Numbered from the stretch's first letter, positions 8,581-17,829 are shown. The stretch: DNA of 64,000 nt from Petrotoga sp. 9PWA.NaAc.5.4 (GCF_002895485.1 NZ_AZRK01000009.1:1-64000); one strand, 5' to 3'. Numbers and translations are program-made. Notes: a model not told the origin generated them from the sequence alone.

Positions 8581-9996
8581 TTAGAAATATAAGTCCCTTT
8601 CCCCATTTTCAATAAGTTTTATTTTTTCTAACAGCATGTTTTTTAATTTACCTTCTTCCATATTTTTAAATTCTTCGTTTATTTGGTTCTTTATAATATT
8701 TTTAGTTTCATTAGATGCATAATCAAGGGAATATTCTAAAGAGGTTAATATTGCATTGGGTGTGCAAAATCTTTTTACAAATCCTGGTATTGCAAATTCC
8801 ATAAAGTGTTCACCAGTTCTACCCATTCTATAACAAGCAGTACAAAAAGATGGTAAATAACCTTCCTTTGAAAGTTCCTTAATTACTAAATCTAAGCTTC
8901 TTTGATCACTTAGTGTAAACTGACTTTTCTTATAAGATTCTTTGTCTTGTGTAGAGTATGCTCCTACTCCTATATTAGATCCTGCATCTATTTGAGAAAC
9001 TCCTAATTTTAAAACTTCATTTCGAACTTTTATAGGTTCCCTTGCAGTTAATATTAATCCGGTATAAGGTACAGCTAACCTTAAAATAGCTACTATTTTT
9101 TTGAAAGTTTTATCGTCTACTAAGGAAGGAGGCTGAAAAGATAAAGGAGTATTTAAAGCAGGTTCGATTCGTGGGAAAGAAATAGTGTGAGGCCCGAAGC
9201 CAAATCTTTCTTCAAAATGAATTGTATGATAAATAAGCCCCATTACTTCAAATTTATAATTAGATAAACCAAATAATGCCCCGATTCCAACATCATCGAT
9301 TCCAGCTTGAATTGCTCTATCTAAGCCGTATAATCTCCAGATATAACTTGATTTAGGTCCTTTTGGATGAAGTTTTTTATATGTTTCATAATGGTATGTT
9401 TCTTGGAAAATTTGAAAAGTTCCAATTCCCACATCTTTTATTTTTTTGTAATCATCTATTGTTTGAGGTGCAGCGTTTATATTTACCCTTCTGATTTCTC
9501 CATTATTATTCTTTGTGTTATAAACAGTCTCAACAGTTTTTGCTATAAAATTAGCGTCGTATTCAGGATGTTCGCCGTATACTAATATTAATCTCTTATG
9601 ACCTTTGTTTTCCAAAGCTTCTATCTCTTTTTTTAATTGTTCAAATGTCAAGGAATTCCGGTAAATTTCTTTATTACTACTTCTAAATCCACAATATTGG
9701 CAATCGTTGACACATTTATTACCAATATAAAGGGGTGCAAAAAATACAATTCTGTTACCATATATTCGTTGTTTCAGTGTTTTTGCACCTTCAAAAATTT
9801 TTTCTAAGGTAGTTTCTTCTTCAACATTCAAGAGGGTTGCAACTTCTTCAGGTTCAAGTCTTTTTTTTGATAGAGATTTTTGAATTATTTCATCAACTTT
9901 TATACTGTCAGGAGACTTTGTTTTTTCTAACAATTCATAAATTTTTCCCTCTTTTATGAAAGGCTTCTGCCCTTGTTTGTCTCTAACATAAAACAC
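8581..9996 (-). CDS. hydG: [FeFe]-hydrogenase maturation radical SAM protein HydG (tyrosine lyase)
   Basis: Cleaves tyrosine to give CO and cyanide ligands, delivered as an Fe(CO)2(CN) synthon for the H-cluster. The 471-aa protein has the radical SAM motif C95-x3-C99-x2-C102 in KCVNDCQYCGF. It also has the HydG-specific C-terminal cluster site C385-x2-C388 in FCTACYRMGRTG, which separates it from ThiH. It is preceded by the TM1266-type regulator and followed by the small operon gene and hydE. Confidence 0.97.
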   Translation of the reverse strand: MFYVRDKQGQKPFIKEGKIYELLEKTKSPDSIKVDEIIQKSLSKKRLEPEEVATLLNVEEETTLEKIFEGAKTLKQRIYGNRIVFFAPLYIGNKCVNDCQYCGFRSSNKEIYRNSLTFEQLKKEIEALENKGHKRLILVYGEHPEYDANFIAKTVETVYNTKNNNGEIRRVNINAAPQTIDDYKKIKDVGIGTFQIFQETYHYETYKKLHPKGPKSSYIWRLYGLDRAIQAGIDDVGIGALFGLSNYKFEVMGLIYHTIHFEERFGFGPHTISFPRIEPALNTPLSFQPPSLVDDKTFKKIVAILRLAVPYTGLILTAREPIKVRNEVLKLGVSQIDAGSNIGVGAYSTQDKESYKKSQFTLSDQRSLDLVIKELSKEGYLPSFCTACYRMGRTGEHFMEFAIPGFVKRFCTPNAILTSLEYSLDYASNETKNIIKNQINEEFKNMEEGKLKNMLLEKIKLIENGERDLYF

Positions 9997-10009
9997 TAAA
10001 ATACCTCCT

Positions 10010-10252
10010 TCAAATTGTGTGAGATTTCACTTTTATATCGGGAATTTGCCCCAATTTTCCATTTAAAGAGCTTAATTCATCGGTTGTTCCTTCGAATACC
10101 AAAAAAATTATCGACAAATTTTTGTCTTGACGGGGGTAACCTACTCTTAAAAGAATATTATCAGCAAAACTATGCAATAGTTCATTTACGGTATTGTAGA
10201 CTTTTTCTCTATTTTTTATCGCTATGGAGATCATCGTTAATCTTTTTTCCAA
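10010..10252 (-). CDS. TM1266-type iron-only hydrogenase system regulator
   Basis: Small ACT/ferredoxin-fold-like protein (80 aa) of the family found beside hydrogenase maturation genes, including TM1266 of Thermotoga maritima. The pattern 'SIAIKNREK ... ILLRVGYP ... DELSSLNGKLGQIPDIKVKS' is characteristic. I start it at TTG 10252, which follows GGAGGG by 8 bp. The frame stays open to 10291 but without a better start. It is first in the hydG-hydE-hydF operon, 13 bp before hydG. A regulatory role is family-based naming, not shown biochemically here. Confidence 0.82.
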   Translation of the reverse strand: MEKRLTMISIAIKNREKVYNTVNELLHSFADNILLRVGYPRQDKNLSIIFLVFEGTTDELSSLNGKLGQIPDIKVKSHTI

Positions 10253-10291
10253 AATAATATCCCTCCTTCTTTTTATATCTAAATATAACAA

Positions 10292-10343
10292 GATACCGAA
10301 AGAAGGAGGGATATTAATAAACCCTCTTCCTTCCTTCGATATC
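10292..10343 (-). terminator. Long hairpin between tmRNA and the hydrogenase operon
   Basis: An imperfect long stem is formed by the GATA-CGAA-AGAAGGAGGG arm and the CCCTCTTCC...TTCGATATC arm around an AT-rich loop. On the minus strand it lies after the tmRNA 3' end and before the hydrogenase regulator. It lacks a clean T run, so it may be a processing or attenuation hairpin rather than a true terminator. Confidence 0.45.
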
Positions 10344-10409
10344 AGACTTAATCTTTTATCTCAGGAAGTATGTGAATTTTGTAACATTCATATTAGACAT
10401 GTTAGCAAA

Positions 10410-10775
10410 TGGTGGAGACGGCGGGAGTCGAACCCGCGTCCGAAAACAGGTGAACTCGGCTTCTCCGAGCGCAGCCCACAATCATCTTTCGAATCTTACA
10501 ACTTTGCAGGCAGAGTTATAAGATTCTAGTACCCCTTTGTACTTTCAAAATCCGGGTACAAGATTTTGAAAGAAAGACCTTTTTCTGACGCCTCATTCCT
10601 CAAGAAAGGTCTTCATTAAACTTGAGGAGAGACGAGCTGCGCACTATATTAGGCAGCAGCTAAAGCTAATTCTGGTTTTTCGGCATTTCATAGTTTTTCC
10701 CTTTTTAACGAGGTTTCAGACTCCTCGGCTCGCTTCCCGAGTTCAACCTATTCCCGTCGAATCCGGGACGTCCCC
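10410..10775 (-). ncRNA. ssrA: Transfer-messenger RNA (tmRNA)
   Basis: Rescues stalled ribosomes by acting as tRNA and then mRNA. Read on the minus strand, the 5' end GGGGACG pairs over 7 bp with CGTCTCC before the encoded CCA (10410-10412). The T-arm 'GGTTCGACTCCC'-type sequence and the 5' 'GGATTCGACGGG' region are standard for tmRNA. The tag frame reads AEKPELALAAA and then TAA (about 10652-10687), ending in a hydrophobic proteolysis signal like other tags. Length is 366 nt, one piece, not permuted. A near-ideal promoter lies just upstream. Confidence 0.96.
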
Positions 10776-10797
10776 TATTTAGAACATTCCCAATATA

Positions 10798-10826
10798 ATT
10801 ATACCATAAATTTTTAAGATTTTCAA
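10798..10826 (-). promoter_or_regulatory. Promoter of the tmRNA gene
   Basis: On the minus strand, TTGAAA (10821-10826) and TATAAT (10798-10803) are separated by exactly 17 bp. The -10 lies about 22 bp upstream of the mature tmRNA 5' end. The -35 overlaps the last bases of the upstream HEAT-repeat gene. Confidence 0.85.
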
Positions 10827-11443
10827 CGTTTCTGAAGGTCCCATTTTAAAATATCGTAAAGGTCAGGGTATTTTTCTTCAAAATAAGGTAGTAAATCATA
10901 AGCAGTTGCAATTATCTTTATTAACGAATCTAAAATTAAAGCCTTTATAGATTTATCCCTTGTTGTATAGTATTTTTCGGCTAAAATATCAATAGATTTT
11001 TTGCAGGGCAATTCTGATACTGCCATAATGCTAATCTCTTGTATTTCTGTTTCATCATTTTCCAAATAAGTTTTTAAAATGTCCAAATAACTTTCATCTT
11101 GGGTAATTTTAAGCAAACTTTCAATAATCAAGATAAAAGCTCTTTCATCTGTAAACATTGAAAAAGACATTTTTAAATTTTCCACTATTTCTTGGCATCT
11201 TAAATCGGAAAGAAGTTCGGCTAAGTATAACAAGACTGTGTCATCTTTTATATACATTTCAAATCTTTTTTTAAATTCTTTTAAAATATATTCTTTACCT
11301 TCTGGTGCCATTATGCTTAGTGCATCTCTTGCAAGTTCTCTAACTTCTAGATCATCATCATCTAACAGTTTTATCAAGTTAGGAATAGCTTTTAACCCTT
11401 TCTCTTCGATAATTTTTTGTATCGCTTCTTCTCTACTATACAT
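10823..11443 (-). CDS. HEAT-repeat protein, 206 aa
   Basis: Helical-repeat scaffold probably used for protein contacts. Several HEAT-like units can be seen, for example 'AIPNLIKLLDDDDLEVRELARDAL' type pairs near residues 18-45 and further degenerate repeats up to about 190. It has no signal peptide, no membrane span and no catalytic motif. It starts 7 bp after the recN stop, so it is likely co-transcribed with recN. Its own stop overlaps the tmRNA promoter. The partner protein is unknown. Confidence 0.75.
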   Translation of the reverse strand: MYSREEAIQKIIEEKGLKAIPNLIKLLDDDDLEVRELARDALSIMAPEGKEYILKEFKKRFEMYIKDDTVLLYLAELLSDLRCQEIVENLKMSFSMFTDERAFILIIESLLKITQDESYLDILKTYLENDETEIQEISIMAVSELPCKKSIDILAEKYYTTRDKSIKALILDSLIKIIATAYDLLPYFEEKYPDLYDILKWDLQKR

Positions 11444-11450
11444 TTATAAT

Positions 11451-13058
11451 TCACCCTTCTATATAAACTATGTTTCCATACATTTCTTTTATCTCTTCTT
11501 GCCGTTCTTCGTCGTTTAACTCAATAATTTTTGAAACCGTTTCGTTATTTTCCAAGGATTTTGTTATTTTAAAATGTTTTTTAGCCAAATTTGCAACTTG
11601 TGGCATATGAGTAATAACTATAATTTGCTTTTTAGAAGATAATTCTTTCAATTTACTTCCAACTATATCGGCCATCCTTGGACCAACTCCCGAATCTATT
11701 TCATCAAAAAACATTGTATCAATATTATGATTGTTTCCAATTACTGCTTCTAAAGCCAATATTATTCTGGAAAGTTCACCTCCAGAAGCGATATCAGATA
11801 ATGGTAAAAATTCACTTTTTGGGTTAGTTTTTAAAAGTAAAGTAATTTTATGAAAAGATTCTTTTCTTGGTTCCTTTAATTGTTCGATTTTAAAATCTAT
11901 TTTGCAATTTTCCATATTTAAATCTTTTAAGTTACCTTCAACTTTTTCTTTTATATCTTGAAGAAAAGGTTTGGATTTTTCGATAATATTACAACTTTCT
12001 ATTTCAAGTTCGTTTTTGATTTTAATTAAAGCTGGTTCTAATTCATAAAGATCTCTTTGGATTTCTTCTAATTCATTTTTTTCTTTTCTTAATTTGGTTA
12101 AGGTGTCTAAGACATCTTGCAACGTAGGTCCGTATTTTCTTTTTAATTCCATAATCTTATTTAGTCTTAATGCGACTTTGTTTAATTCTTCTGGATCTAC
12201 TTCTAACTCGTTAAATCTATTTTCTAAAATACTGTACAATTGATTGAATTGGTCCTGTATATCTATTGCCAATGAATATTCCTCTTTAAATCCAAAATTA
12301 ATAATTTTTGACAAATTGAATATGATTTTACCTAAGGCAACATCAATGCTTTGATCTTCGCTATCTTTGAGAATATTTAATGATTCTATTATTCTTTCTT
12401 TTATTTCCTCTATATTATTTAGAGTTCTAAAACGTTCAGAAAGATCATCATCTTCGTTGGGATTTAGATTAACTTCTTCAATTTCTTTTATCTGATAATT
12501 TAAAATATCTATATTTCTAAAAATTTCTGTGGTATTAGATGGTAAATTATCGTACCTTTTTTTTAATTTCATATATTCTTGAAACTTTTCATCATATTTT
12601 GAAAAATATTGCAAGAAATTTTCCCTTAAAATTCTAAGAATAAGTGTACTTTGATAGTTTTCGTCTCTCAAAGCAATATTTGAATCTTGTGAATGCATCT
12701 CTATTAAAAACTTGGAAATTTCTTGTACAATGTTTTTTGAAACTATAGTGTCGTTAATTCTAAAAAGGACCTTCTTGGGAGTATAATTTACAGATAAAAT
12801 TAATTCATCGTCTTTAATAGGAACGTGTTCTTTTATGATTTCTTTTAGAAATTCATTAATTAAGAAAAAAGCAGAAACTGAACCTTCGTTTGTTTTCAAA
12901 TTCTGAGGAATATTGCCAGTTAAAAAAACATTTATGGCATTTAATAACATAGATTTTCCCGTTCCAGATTCTCCGGTTATAACGTTGAAATGATCATCGA
13001 AATCCATGTTTACTTTTTTAAAAAGTCCAAAATTATTCATTGAAAGAGAAACTAACAT
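11451..13058 (-). CDS. recN: DNA repair protein RecN (SMC-like ATPase)
   Basis: SMC-family ATPase that helps organise DNA ends during double-strand-break repair. Walker A is GESGTGKS (29-36) at the N-terminus. A long coiled-coil region fills the middle (about 150-370). The ABC signature SGGELSR and Walker B FFDEIDSGVG lie near the C-terminus, followed by ITHMPQVA. The 535-aa length is close to the family norm. Confidence 0.95.
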   Translation of the reverse strand: MLVSLSMNNFGLFKKVNMDFDDHFNVITGESGTGKSMLLNAINVFLTGNIPQNLKTNEGSVSAFFLINEFLKEIIKEHVPIKDDELILSVNYTPKKVLFRINDTIVSKNIVQEISKFLIEMHSQDSNIALRDENYQSTLILRILRENFLQYFSKYDEKFQEYMKLKKRYDNLPSNTTEIFRNIDILNYQIKEIEEVNLNPNEDDDLSERFRTLNNIEEIKERIIESLNILKDSEDQSIDVALGKIIFNLSKIINFGFKEEYSLAIDIQDQFNQLYSILENRFNELEVDPEELNKVALRLNKIMELKRKYGPTLQDVLDTLTKLRKEKNELEEIQRDLYELEPALIKIKNELEIESCNIIEKSKPFLQDIKEKVEGNLKDLNMENCKIDFKIEQLKEPRKESFHKITLLLKTNPKSEFLPLSDIASGGELSRIILALEAVIGNNHNIDTMFFDEIDSGVGPRMADIVGSKLKELSSKKQIIVITHMPQVANLAKKHFKITKSLENNETVSKIIELNDEERQEEIKEMYGNIVYIEG

Positions 13059-13108
13059 AATATTTCACCAACCACAAATCTTAGAATTTTTCCCATATAT
13101 AAATTATA

Positions 13109-14524
13109 TCATATTTTATTCTTAAGATAATTGATAATTAATTCTTTCCCATTTAGATCTAAATTATCTTCCTTTATATATTCTTTTTTTGCCATTCCTT
13201 CTTGAATAACAGTAAGGTATCCTTCGGCAGTTCTTCTCCATGTGAATTTCTCATGCACTCTTTTTTTTACTTTTTCAGAATAAGATTCGTAGTTTTTTAA
13301 AGCTTCAATTAAGCCTATTTCAATTTCTTGGATATTTTCAGGATCTACAAGGACTCCTGATCCATCATCAAAAATCTCACTTGGTCCCCCATTTTTTGTA
13401 GCAACAACAGCAAGACCACATGCGCCAGCTTCAATTGGAGCTAATCCAAATGGCTCATAAAAAGCTGTTAAGGCAAAAACTGATTTTAATTGAGAAAAGT
13501 ATTTATAAGCACTTGCAAGTTCTTTTTGAGATCTGAAATCAAAGAAATACACTTTGTCTTTAATTTTTGCTTTTTCTATTTCTTCTAAAATAGGTTTCAA
13601 TATTTTCTTTTCTTTTTCGTTTAATAAGTTGAAATCTTGATATGGGTCATTAATACCTCGTAGAAATATCGCTAAGTTTGAATTATTTTGCAATGTTTTT
13701 GAGGTTGCAAATGCTTTCACCACTGCTAAGTGATTTTTCTTTTCATCTAATCTACTTGAGAGAATAATAAAAGATTTTTTTGTATTTTTTATTTTTTCTT
13801 TTATTTGTTTTATAGTTTTATCATCCAAAACACTCGCATCATCGTTGAATATTTCTGTATTTACACCAGGTGGGATAACTTTGTATTTATTATCGTTTTC
13901 TATTTGCGCAACATCTTTGTATAGAGGATGAGAATATTGTTCAAATCTTTCCATAGAGGTTGAAACTATTATCTTAAAAGCGTGTTTCATAGAAAGTCTT
14001 TCTGCCATAATTCTTTGAGAAAAATGGTATTCTTTATCGAATTCGTTAAAATTTTCTAAATTCACACCAAGTTTATCCATTTTTTGAGCTCCTAAAGAAT
14101 GACCTGTAAAAGAAAAATTAATTCCTAATTTTGATTTTAAAAGAACGCCAGAATATCCTCCATCTCCATAATGAGTGGTTATAAAATCTATATTTTCATT
14201 TTTATAAAAATCTAAAATATTTTTAACATAGTCTGACAAAAACGGCCATAATTCTTCCTTATTTAAAAATTTCTCACCTCCAAAAGGTATTCTAACAATT
14301 CGTGGATTTAAAGATTCATCAAAGTAATCTATTTCATTAGAAAATTCAGGCCAATTTTCGTCTATTATCTGTCTCGTAACTATATCAACCGAAATATTCA
14401 TTTTAGCAAGTTCTTTAGAAACTTCTTTTACATATACAAGTTGGCCTCCAAAATCAGGATGTTCAGTTAAATGTGAATCATATTTATCAAAATTTCCTTG
14501 GGGATTGAGAAACAAAACTCTCAT
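13109..14524 (-). CDS. Sucrose-phosphate synthase-type glycosyltransferase (GT4)
   Basis: Probably transfers glucose from a nucleotide sugar to fructose 6-phosphate, giving sucrose 6-phosphate. The 471-aa protein strongly resembles the Halothermothrix orenii SPS pattern as I remember it: 'FLNPQGNFD', 'TEHPDFGGQLVYVKE', 'DENWPEFS', 'THYGDGG', 'FTGHSLGAQKM', 'VIPPGVNT' and the GT4 E-x7-E motif in FYEPFGLAPIEAG. I start at ATG 14524 after AGGAGG rather than at 14578. A sugar kinase lies 46 bp upstream on the same strand. Mannosylfructose-phosphate or related glycosyltransferase activity is the main alternative. Confidence 0.82.
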   Translation of the reverse strand: MRVLFLNPQGNFDKYDSHLTEHPDFGGQLVYVKEVSKELAKMNISVDIVTRQIIDENWPEFSNEIDYFDESLNPRIVRIPFGGEKFLNKEELWPFLSDYVKNILDFYKNENIDFITTHYGDGGYSGVLLKSKLGINFSFTGHSLGAQKMDKLGVNLENFNEFDKEYHFSQRIMAERLSMKHAFKIIVSTSMERFEQYSHPLYKDVAQIENDNKYKVIPPGVNTEIFNDDASVLDDKTIKQIKEKIKNTKKSFIILSSRLDEKKNHLAVVKAFATSKTLQNNSNLAIFLRGINDPYQDFNLLNEKEKKILKPILEEIEKAKIKDKVYFFDFRSQKELASAYKYFSQLKSVFALTAFYEPFGLAPIEAGACGLAVVATKNGGPSEIFDDGSGVLVDPENIQEIEIGLIEALKNYESYSEKVKKRVHEKFTWRRTAEGYLTVIQEGMAKKEYIKEDNLDLNGKELIINYLKNKI

Positions 14525-14570
14525 AATAAAATTGCCTCCTCTTACATTTTTCAAATTCATCGAATATAAT

Positions 14571-15500
14571 TTATACAATATTGTACTCTTTTAATAGTGT
14601 TTGGTAACTTTTAATTTCCGAAATAGCTCCAACAGACTTTAATTTTTCGGCAGCAAAAGCATTTCCTAATTTCGATGAATTAACGATATTTAATCCATTT
14701 ATTATTCCCACATATAGTCCTGACCAAAAAGCATCTCCAGCACCGGTAGTATCAACCACATCTTTTGCAAAAGATTCAAAGTGTCTTTTATCGGTACCTG
14801 TAGATATTATGAAACCATTTTCTCCCAATGTTAAAATCACATTTTTAACTCCAAAATCATGAAATATTTTTATGAATTCTTCTTCGAGTGTATTTTTTTC
14901 AAAAATGTGATAGCAATCGTCTAAAGAAGGTTTTATAAAATCAACGTAAGGAAGAACTAATTTTAGCACATCTTCAATTTCTAAAGAAGTATGCCAAAGT
15001 ATTTTTCTATAATTTGGGTCAAATCCTACTAAAGTACGGCTTTTTTTAAATGATTTTAGAAGCTTTAAGGTATTTTTTAAGTTTATGTCGGAAGATATAG
15101 CCCAAGAAGAAAAATGAAATATATTTGTATCTACTATTTTTTTGATACTTGAATCTAAAAATTCTAAATTCAAAGAAGCTGATCTGTATGGATAAAATTC
15201 CGGAGAGGTCTTGGATTTTAAAACATATACTAAATCAGTTTGAACAAGATTATCTTGAATAATAAAAGAAGTATCGACTTTGTATTTGTTTAGCTCATTC
15301 AAAATATAGTTTCCAAAAGGATCATTGCCAACTTTTGATATTATGGCAGATCTAAAACCTTGCTTAGAAATATTCACAGCTATATTACTGGGGGAACCTC
15401 CTAAGAATTTATCAAAAGAAGTAGCGTTTTTTAATCCGTCAACATAATCTTTAGAAATAAAGTCTATTAAAACTTCTCCGAAAGAAATAAAGTTATACAT
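14571..15500 (-). CDS. PfkB-family carbohydrate kinase (fructokinase-like)
   Basis: Phosphorylates a sugar, most likely fructose given the sucrose-phosphate synthase next door. The 309-aa ribokinase fold is complete: N-terminal GEVLIDF, signature 1 around GGSPSNIAVNIS, and signature 2 DTTGAGDAFWSG with the catalytic Asp. I start at ATG 15500 after AGGAGG. It starts 1 bp before the end of the reductase-like gene upstream and precedes the glycosyltransferase, so the three form an operon. The exact substrate is inferred. Confidence 0.88.
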   Translation of the reverse strand: MYNFISFGEVLIDFISKDYVDGLKNATSFDKFLGGSPSNIAVNISKQGFRSAIISKVGNDPFGNYILNELNKYKVDTSFIIQDNLVQTDLVYVLKSKTSPEFYPYRSASLNLEFLDSSIKKIVDTNIFHFSSWAISSDINLKNTLKLLKSFKKSRTLVGFDPNYRKILWHTSLEIEDVLKLVLPYVDFIKPSLDDCYHIFEKNTLEEEFIKIFHDFGVKNVILTLGENGFIISTGTDKRHFESFAKDVVDTTGAGDAFWSGLYVGIINGLNIVNSSKLGNAFAAEKLKSVGAISEIKSYQTLLKEYNIV

Positions 15501-15501
15501 T

Positions 15502-16038
15502 TTAATCCTCCTCAAAGGGCACATTTTTTACATATTTTAATAACAAGCTGTTTTTGTTTAATTTAACAATATTTTTCAGCTCGAAATTATGAATGCCATT
15601 AACATATGAAAAAATTGAAAGATCACCATCTATTATAACCGGTTCAATAGTTAAAAGGATTTCATCGATTAAATCTTTTTCTAAAAATAGCGAATTAATA
15701 GTTGGACCTCCGATTAATGCGACACTCTGATATCCTTTATTTTCTAAATGTTCTAAAATTTTTTCTGGAATCATATCTGTAAAATATAATTGGTTATTGT
15801 ACATCTTTTCAAGAGCGTTATACTTTTCTGGAGAACCAGTTAATACTATATTGAGTCTTTCTTTTAAAGGTTTACCTATAGAATCAAAAGTTTTTCTTCC
15901 CATGATGACTACACCAATTTCTTTTGTTATTTTTTGGAAGTGTTTTTTATCTTCGATAGAAGTCCATTTTTGGATATTGTTCTTATTCAACCTAATTTTT
16001 CCATTTATACTTTGAACCATAATAAGAACGACTTTCAT
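15502..16038 (-). CDS. Dihydrofolate reductase / RibD C-terminal-like reductase
   Basis: NADPH-dependent reductase fold of 178 aa. It begins 'MKVVLIMVQSINGKI' and carries the 'VVIMGRKTFDSIG' and 'ALIGGPTINSLF' segments shared by DHFR and the RibD reductase domain. The substrate is not clear: it may replace FolA, or act on a pyrimidine or another pterin. The start at 16038 has AAGGAG about 9 bp upstream. It is the first gene of the kinase-glycosyltransferase operon. Confidence 0.78.
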   Translation of the reverse strand: MKVVLIMVQSINGKIRLNKNNIQKWTSIEDKKHFQKITKEIGVVIMGRKTFDSIGKPLKERLNIVLTGSPEKYNALEKMYNNQLYFTDMIPEKILEHLENKGYQSVALIGGPTINSLFLEKDLIDEILLTIEPVIIDGDLSIFSYVNGIHNFELKNIVKLNKNSLLLKYVKNVPFEED

Positions 16039-16219
16039 ATATATATCTCCTTCCTTTGATTTGTTAAGCATAACGAACTAACTTATTAAGATAACTTTCG
16101 AATAGAATATGAATTATAAAAAATTATTACAATTAAAAGAAAAACTGAGATTTTAGGTTATAATCAAGAATAATTTTCTTTAATTAGATTTAATTATCAA
16201 TAATGATAAATATTGGAAC

Positions 16220-16248
16220 TTGCTTATTCAGACCAACGGCATTATAAT
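16220..16248 (+). promoter_or_regulatory. Promoter candidate for the sugar ABC transporter operon
   Basis: TTGCTT (16220-16225), a 17-bp spacer and TATAAT (16243-16248). It faces the transporter operon and would give a leader of about 330 nt that includes a worn leader repeat. The 549-bp gap 16039-16587 otherwise holds only that repeat. Confidence 0.6.
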
Positions 16249-16349
16249 TTAATTAAGGTTTTATTTTTTATATATTTTTTAATAATTATAACATATGTAA
16301 GAAGAATTACCTTTAATTTATTAATTTAAATTATCTATAGAAAATAAAA

Positions 16350-16552
16350 ACTTTAAAAATGGTGATTTTTGAAAAATATGTATGTAAAGTTAAAGTGAGT
16401 TTAGGGTGAAGTTCTATAGTTTCTCTTTTGGTACTTATATTAAGAAGTTAGGAAAGCTCACATTTAAGAAGTATTAAATGTGAAGAGATGTTTTTGAAAG
16501 ACCTAAGTTTTGGAACATTAATAAAACATAAGGTATATAGAACTTCATAAGT
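16350..16552 (+). repeat. Leader repeat, highly degenerate copy upstream of the sugar transporter
   Basis: The left end ACTTTAAAAATGGTGATTTT (16350-16369) and the right end 'aacttcataagtaagta' (about 16541-16557) match the family ends. The 203-bp length fits. The core is largely unrecognisable apart from 'ttctcttttggtac' near 16420-16437. The copy ends 35 bp before the gene start. Confidence 0.55.
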
Positions 16553-16587
16553 AAGTAACATGTTAAAAATCAAGGAGGTGTATGTGG

Positions 16588-17829
16588 ATGAAAAAGATTT
16601 TGGCAGTAGTTGTTTTATTAACGATAGTTTTAAGTGTTTTTTCAATAACGATTACTATGACGGCGGGTGCTGTAGGGACAGAATTAGAAACTTTGTTAAA
16701 GCAAGTAGATATGTTCATGGAAGAAAATCCAGACATTCGGGTACAAGTTCTTCCGATGCCTAATAGTTCTACAGATAGACACGACTTATACGTTACTTAT
16801 CTTGCTTCAGGTACCCCAGATCCAGATGTTTTGATGCTGGATGTTATTTGGCCAGCTGAGTTTGCACCATTTTTGGTAGATTTAACAGACGATTACGATT
16901 ATTTTGAACTTGACAAGTTTTTCCCTGGAACAGTTGCTTCCAATACTGTAGAGGGAAGGTTAGTTGCTGTGCCATGGTTTACTGATGCGGGTATACTCTA
17001 TTATCGTTCTGATTTGTTGGAAAAATATGGATACGATGTTCCTGAAACTTGGGATGAATTATATACTGCAGCAAAGGATATATCTTCTAAAGAAGGCATA
17101 AATGGTTTTGTATGGCAAGGTGCGAGGTACGAAGGTTTAACTTGTAATGTAATGGAATTTGTTCACAGTTTTGGTGGAGAGATAATGAAGGATGGAAAAG
17201 TAGTTGTCGATGATCCGCAATATTACAATAAAAATGTAGCTGCTATAACTTTTATGGATAAACTTATAGAAGATAGAGTAACTCCAAGAGGAGTTACAAC
17301 GTATATGGAAGAAGAAGCAAGGAGGATATTCCAAAATGGAGAAGCTGTATTTATGAGAAATTGGCCTTATGCATGGGCATTAGTCAATTCTCCAACTTCT
17401 CCAGTTGCTGGTAAAGTTGGCATAACTGTGTTACCAAAAGGTCCTGGCCCTGATGGAAGGAATTCAGCAACACTTGGTGGATGGAATTTAGGTATAAATG
17501 CAAATTCTTCTGCTGCGGAAGTTGAGGCTGCAAAAAAATTGATAAAATTCTTGACCAGTCATGAACAACAAGTTTACAAAGCCGTAAATGCTGGACAAAC
17601 TCCTACTAGGATAGAAGCTTACAACGACCCAAGAACAATTGAAGCTAATCCATTTTATGTAGATATATTTGATGTTTTCATGAGTGCAGAACCACGACCT
17701 ATTTCTCCTATTTACAATGAAATTTCTTACGAAATTCAAGTTGCAGTTCATAGTGTATTGACACAGCAAACACAACCAGAAAATGCAGTGAAAAGCTTGG
17801 CTCAAAACTTAAGGAAATTGGTATATTGA
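16588..17829 (+). CDS. Carbohydrate ABC transporter substrate-binding protein
   Basis: Extracytoplasmic solute-binding protein for an oligosaccharide or disaccharide (trehalose/maltose type, family 1). The 413-aa protein starts with a signal peptide (MKKILAVVVLLTIVLSVFS) and shows the typical 'GTPDPDVLMLDVIWPAEFA', 'AVPWFTDAGILYYRSDLL' and 'PETWDELYTAAK' segments. ATG 16588 is chosen over 16582 because it is 9 bp from AAGGAGG. Two permease genes follow after a hairpin. No ATPase gene is in the cluster, so a shared MsmK-type ATPase encoded elsewhere is implied. Confidence 0.92.
   Translation: MKKILAVVVLLTIVLSVFSITITMTAGAVGTELETLLKQVDMFMEENPDIRVQVLPMPNSSTDRHDLYVTYLASGTPDPDVLMLDVIWPAEFAPFLVDLTDDYDYFELDKFFPGTVASNTVEGRLVAVPWFTDAGILYYRSDLLEKYGYDVPETWDELYTAAKDISSKEGINGFVWQGARYEGLTCNVMEFVHSFGGEIMKDGKVVVDDPQYYNKNVAAITFMDKLIEDRVTPRGVTTYMEEEARRIFQNGEAVFMRNWPYAWALVNSPTSPVAGKVGITVLPKGPGPDGRNSATLGGWNLGINANSSAAEVEAAKKLIKFLTSHEQQVYKAVNAGQTPTRIEAYNDPRTIEANPFYVDIFDVFMSAEPRPISPIYNEISYEIQVAVHSVLTQQTQPENAVKSLAQNLRKLVY

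Noticed and set aside
10410-10480. Possible tRNA gene from the GGTTCGA-type arm
   Set aside because: The arm and CCA end belong to the tRNA-like domain of tmRNA; there is no anticodon arm.
10224-10529. Plus-strand frame of 101 codons
   Set aside because: It runs antisense through the tmRNA T-arm and acceptor region, so it is not a gene.
16560-16763. 67-codon frame starting just before the sugar-binding protein gene
   Set aside because: It is out of frame with the signal peptide and conserved binding-protein sequence and has no ribosome site of its own.
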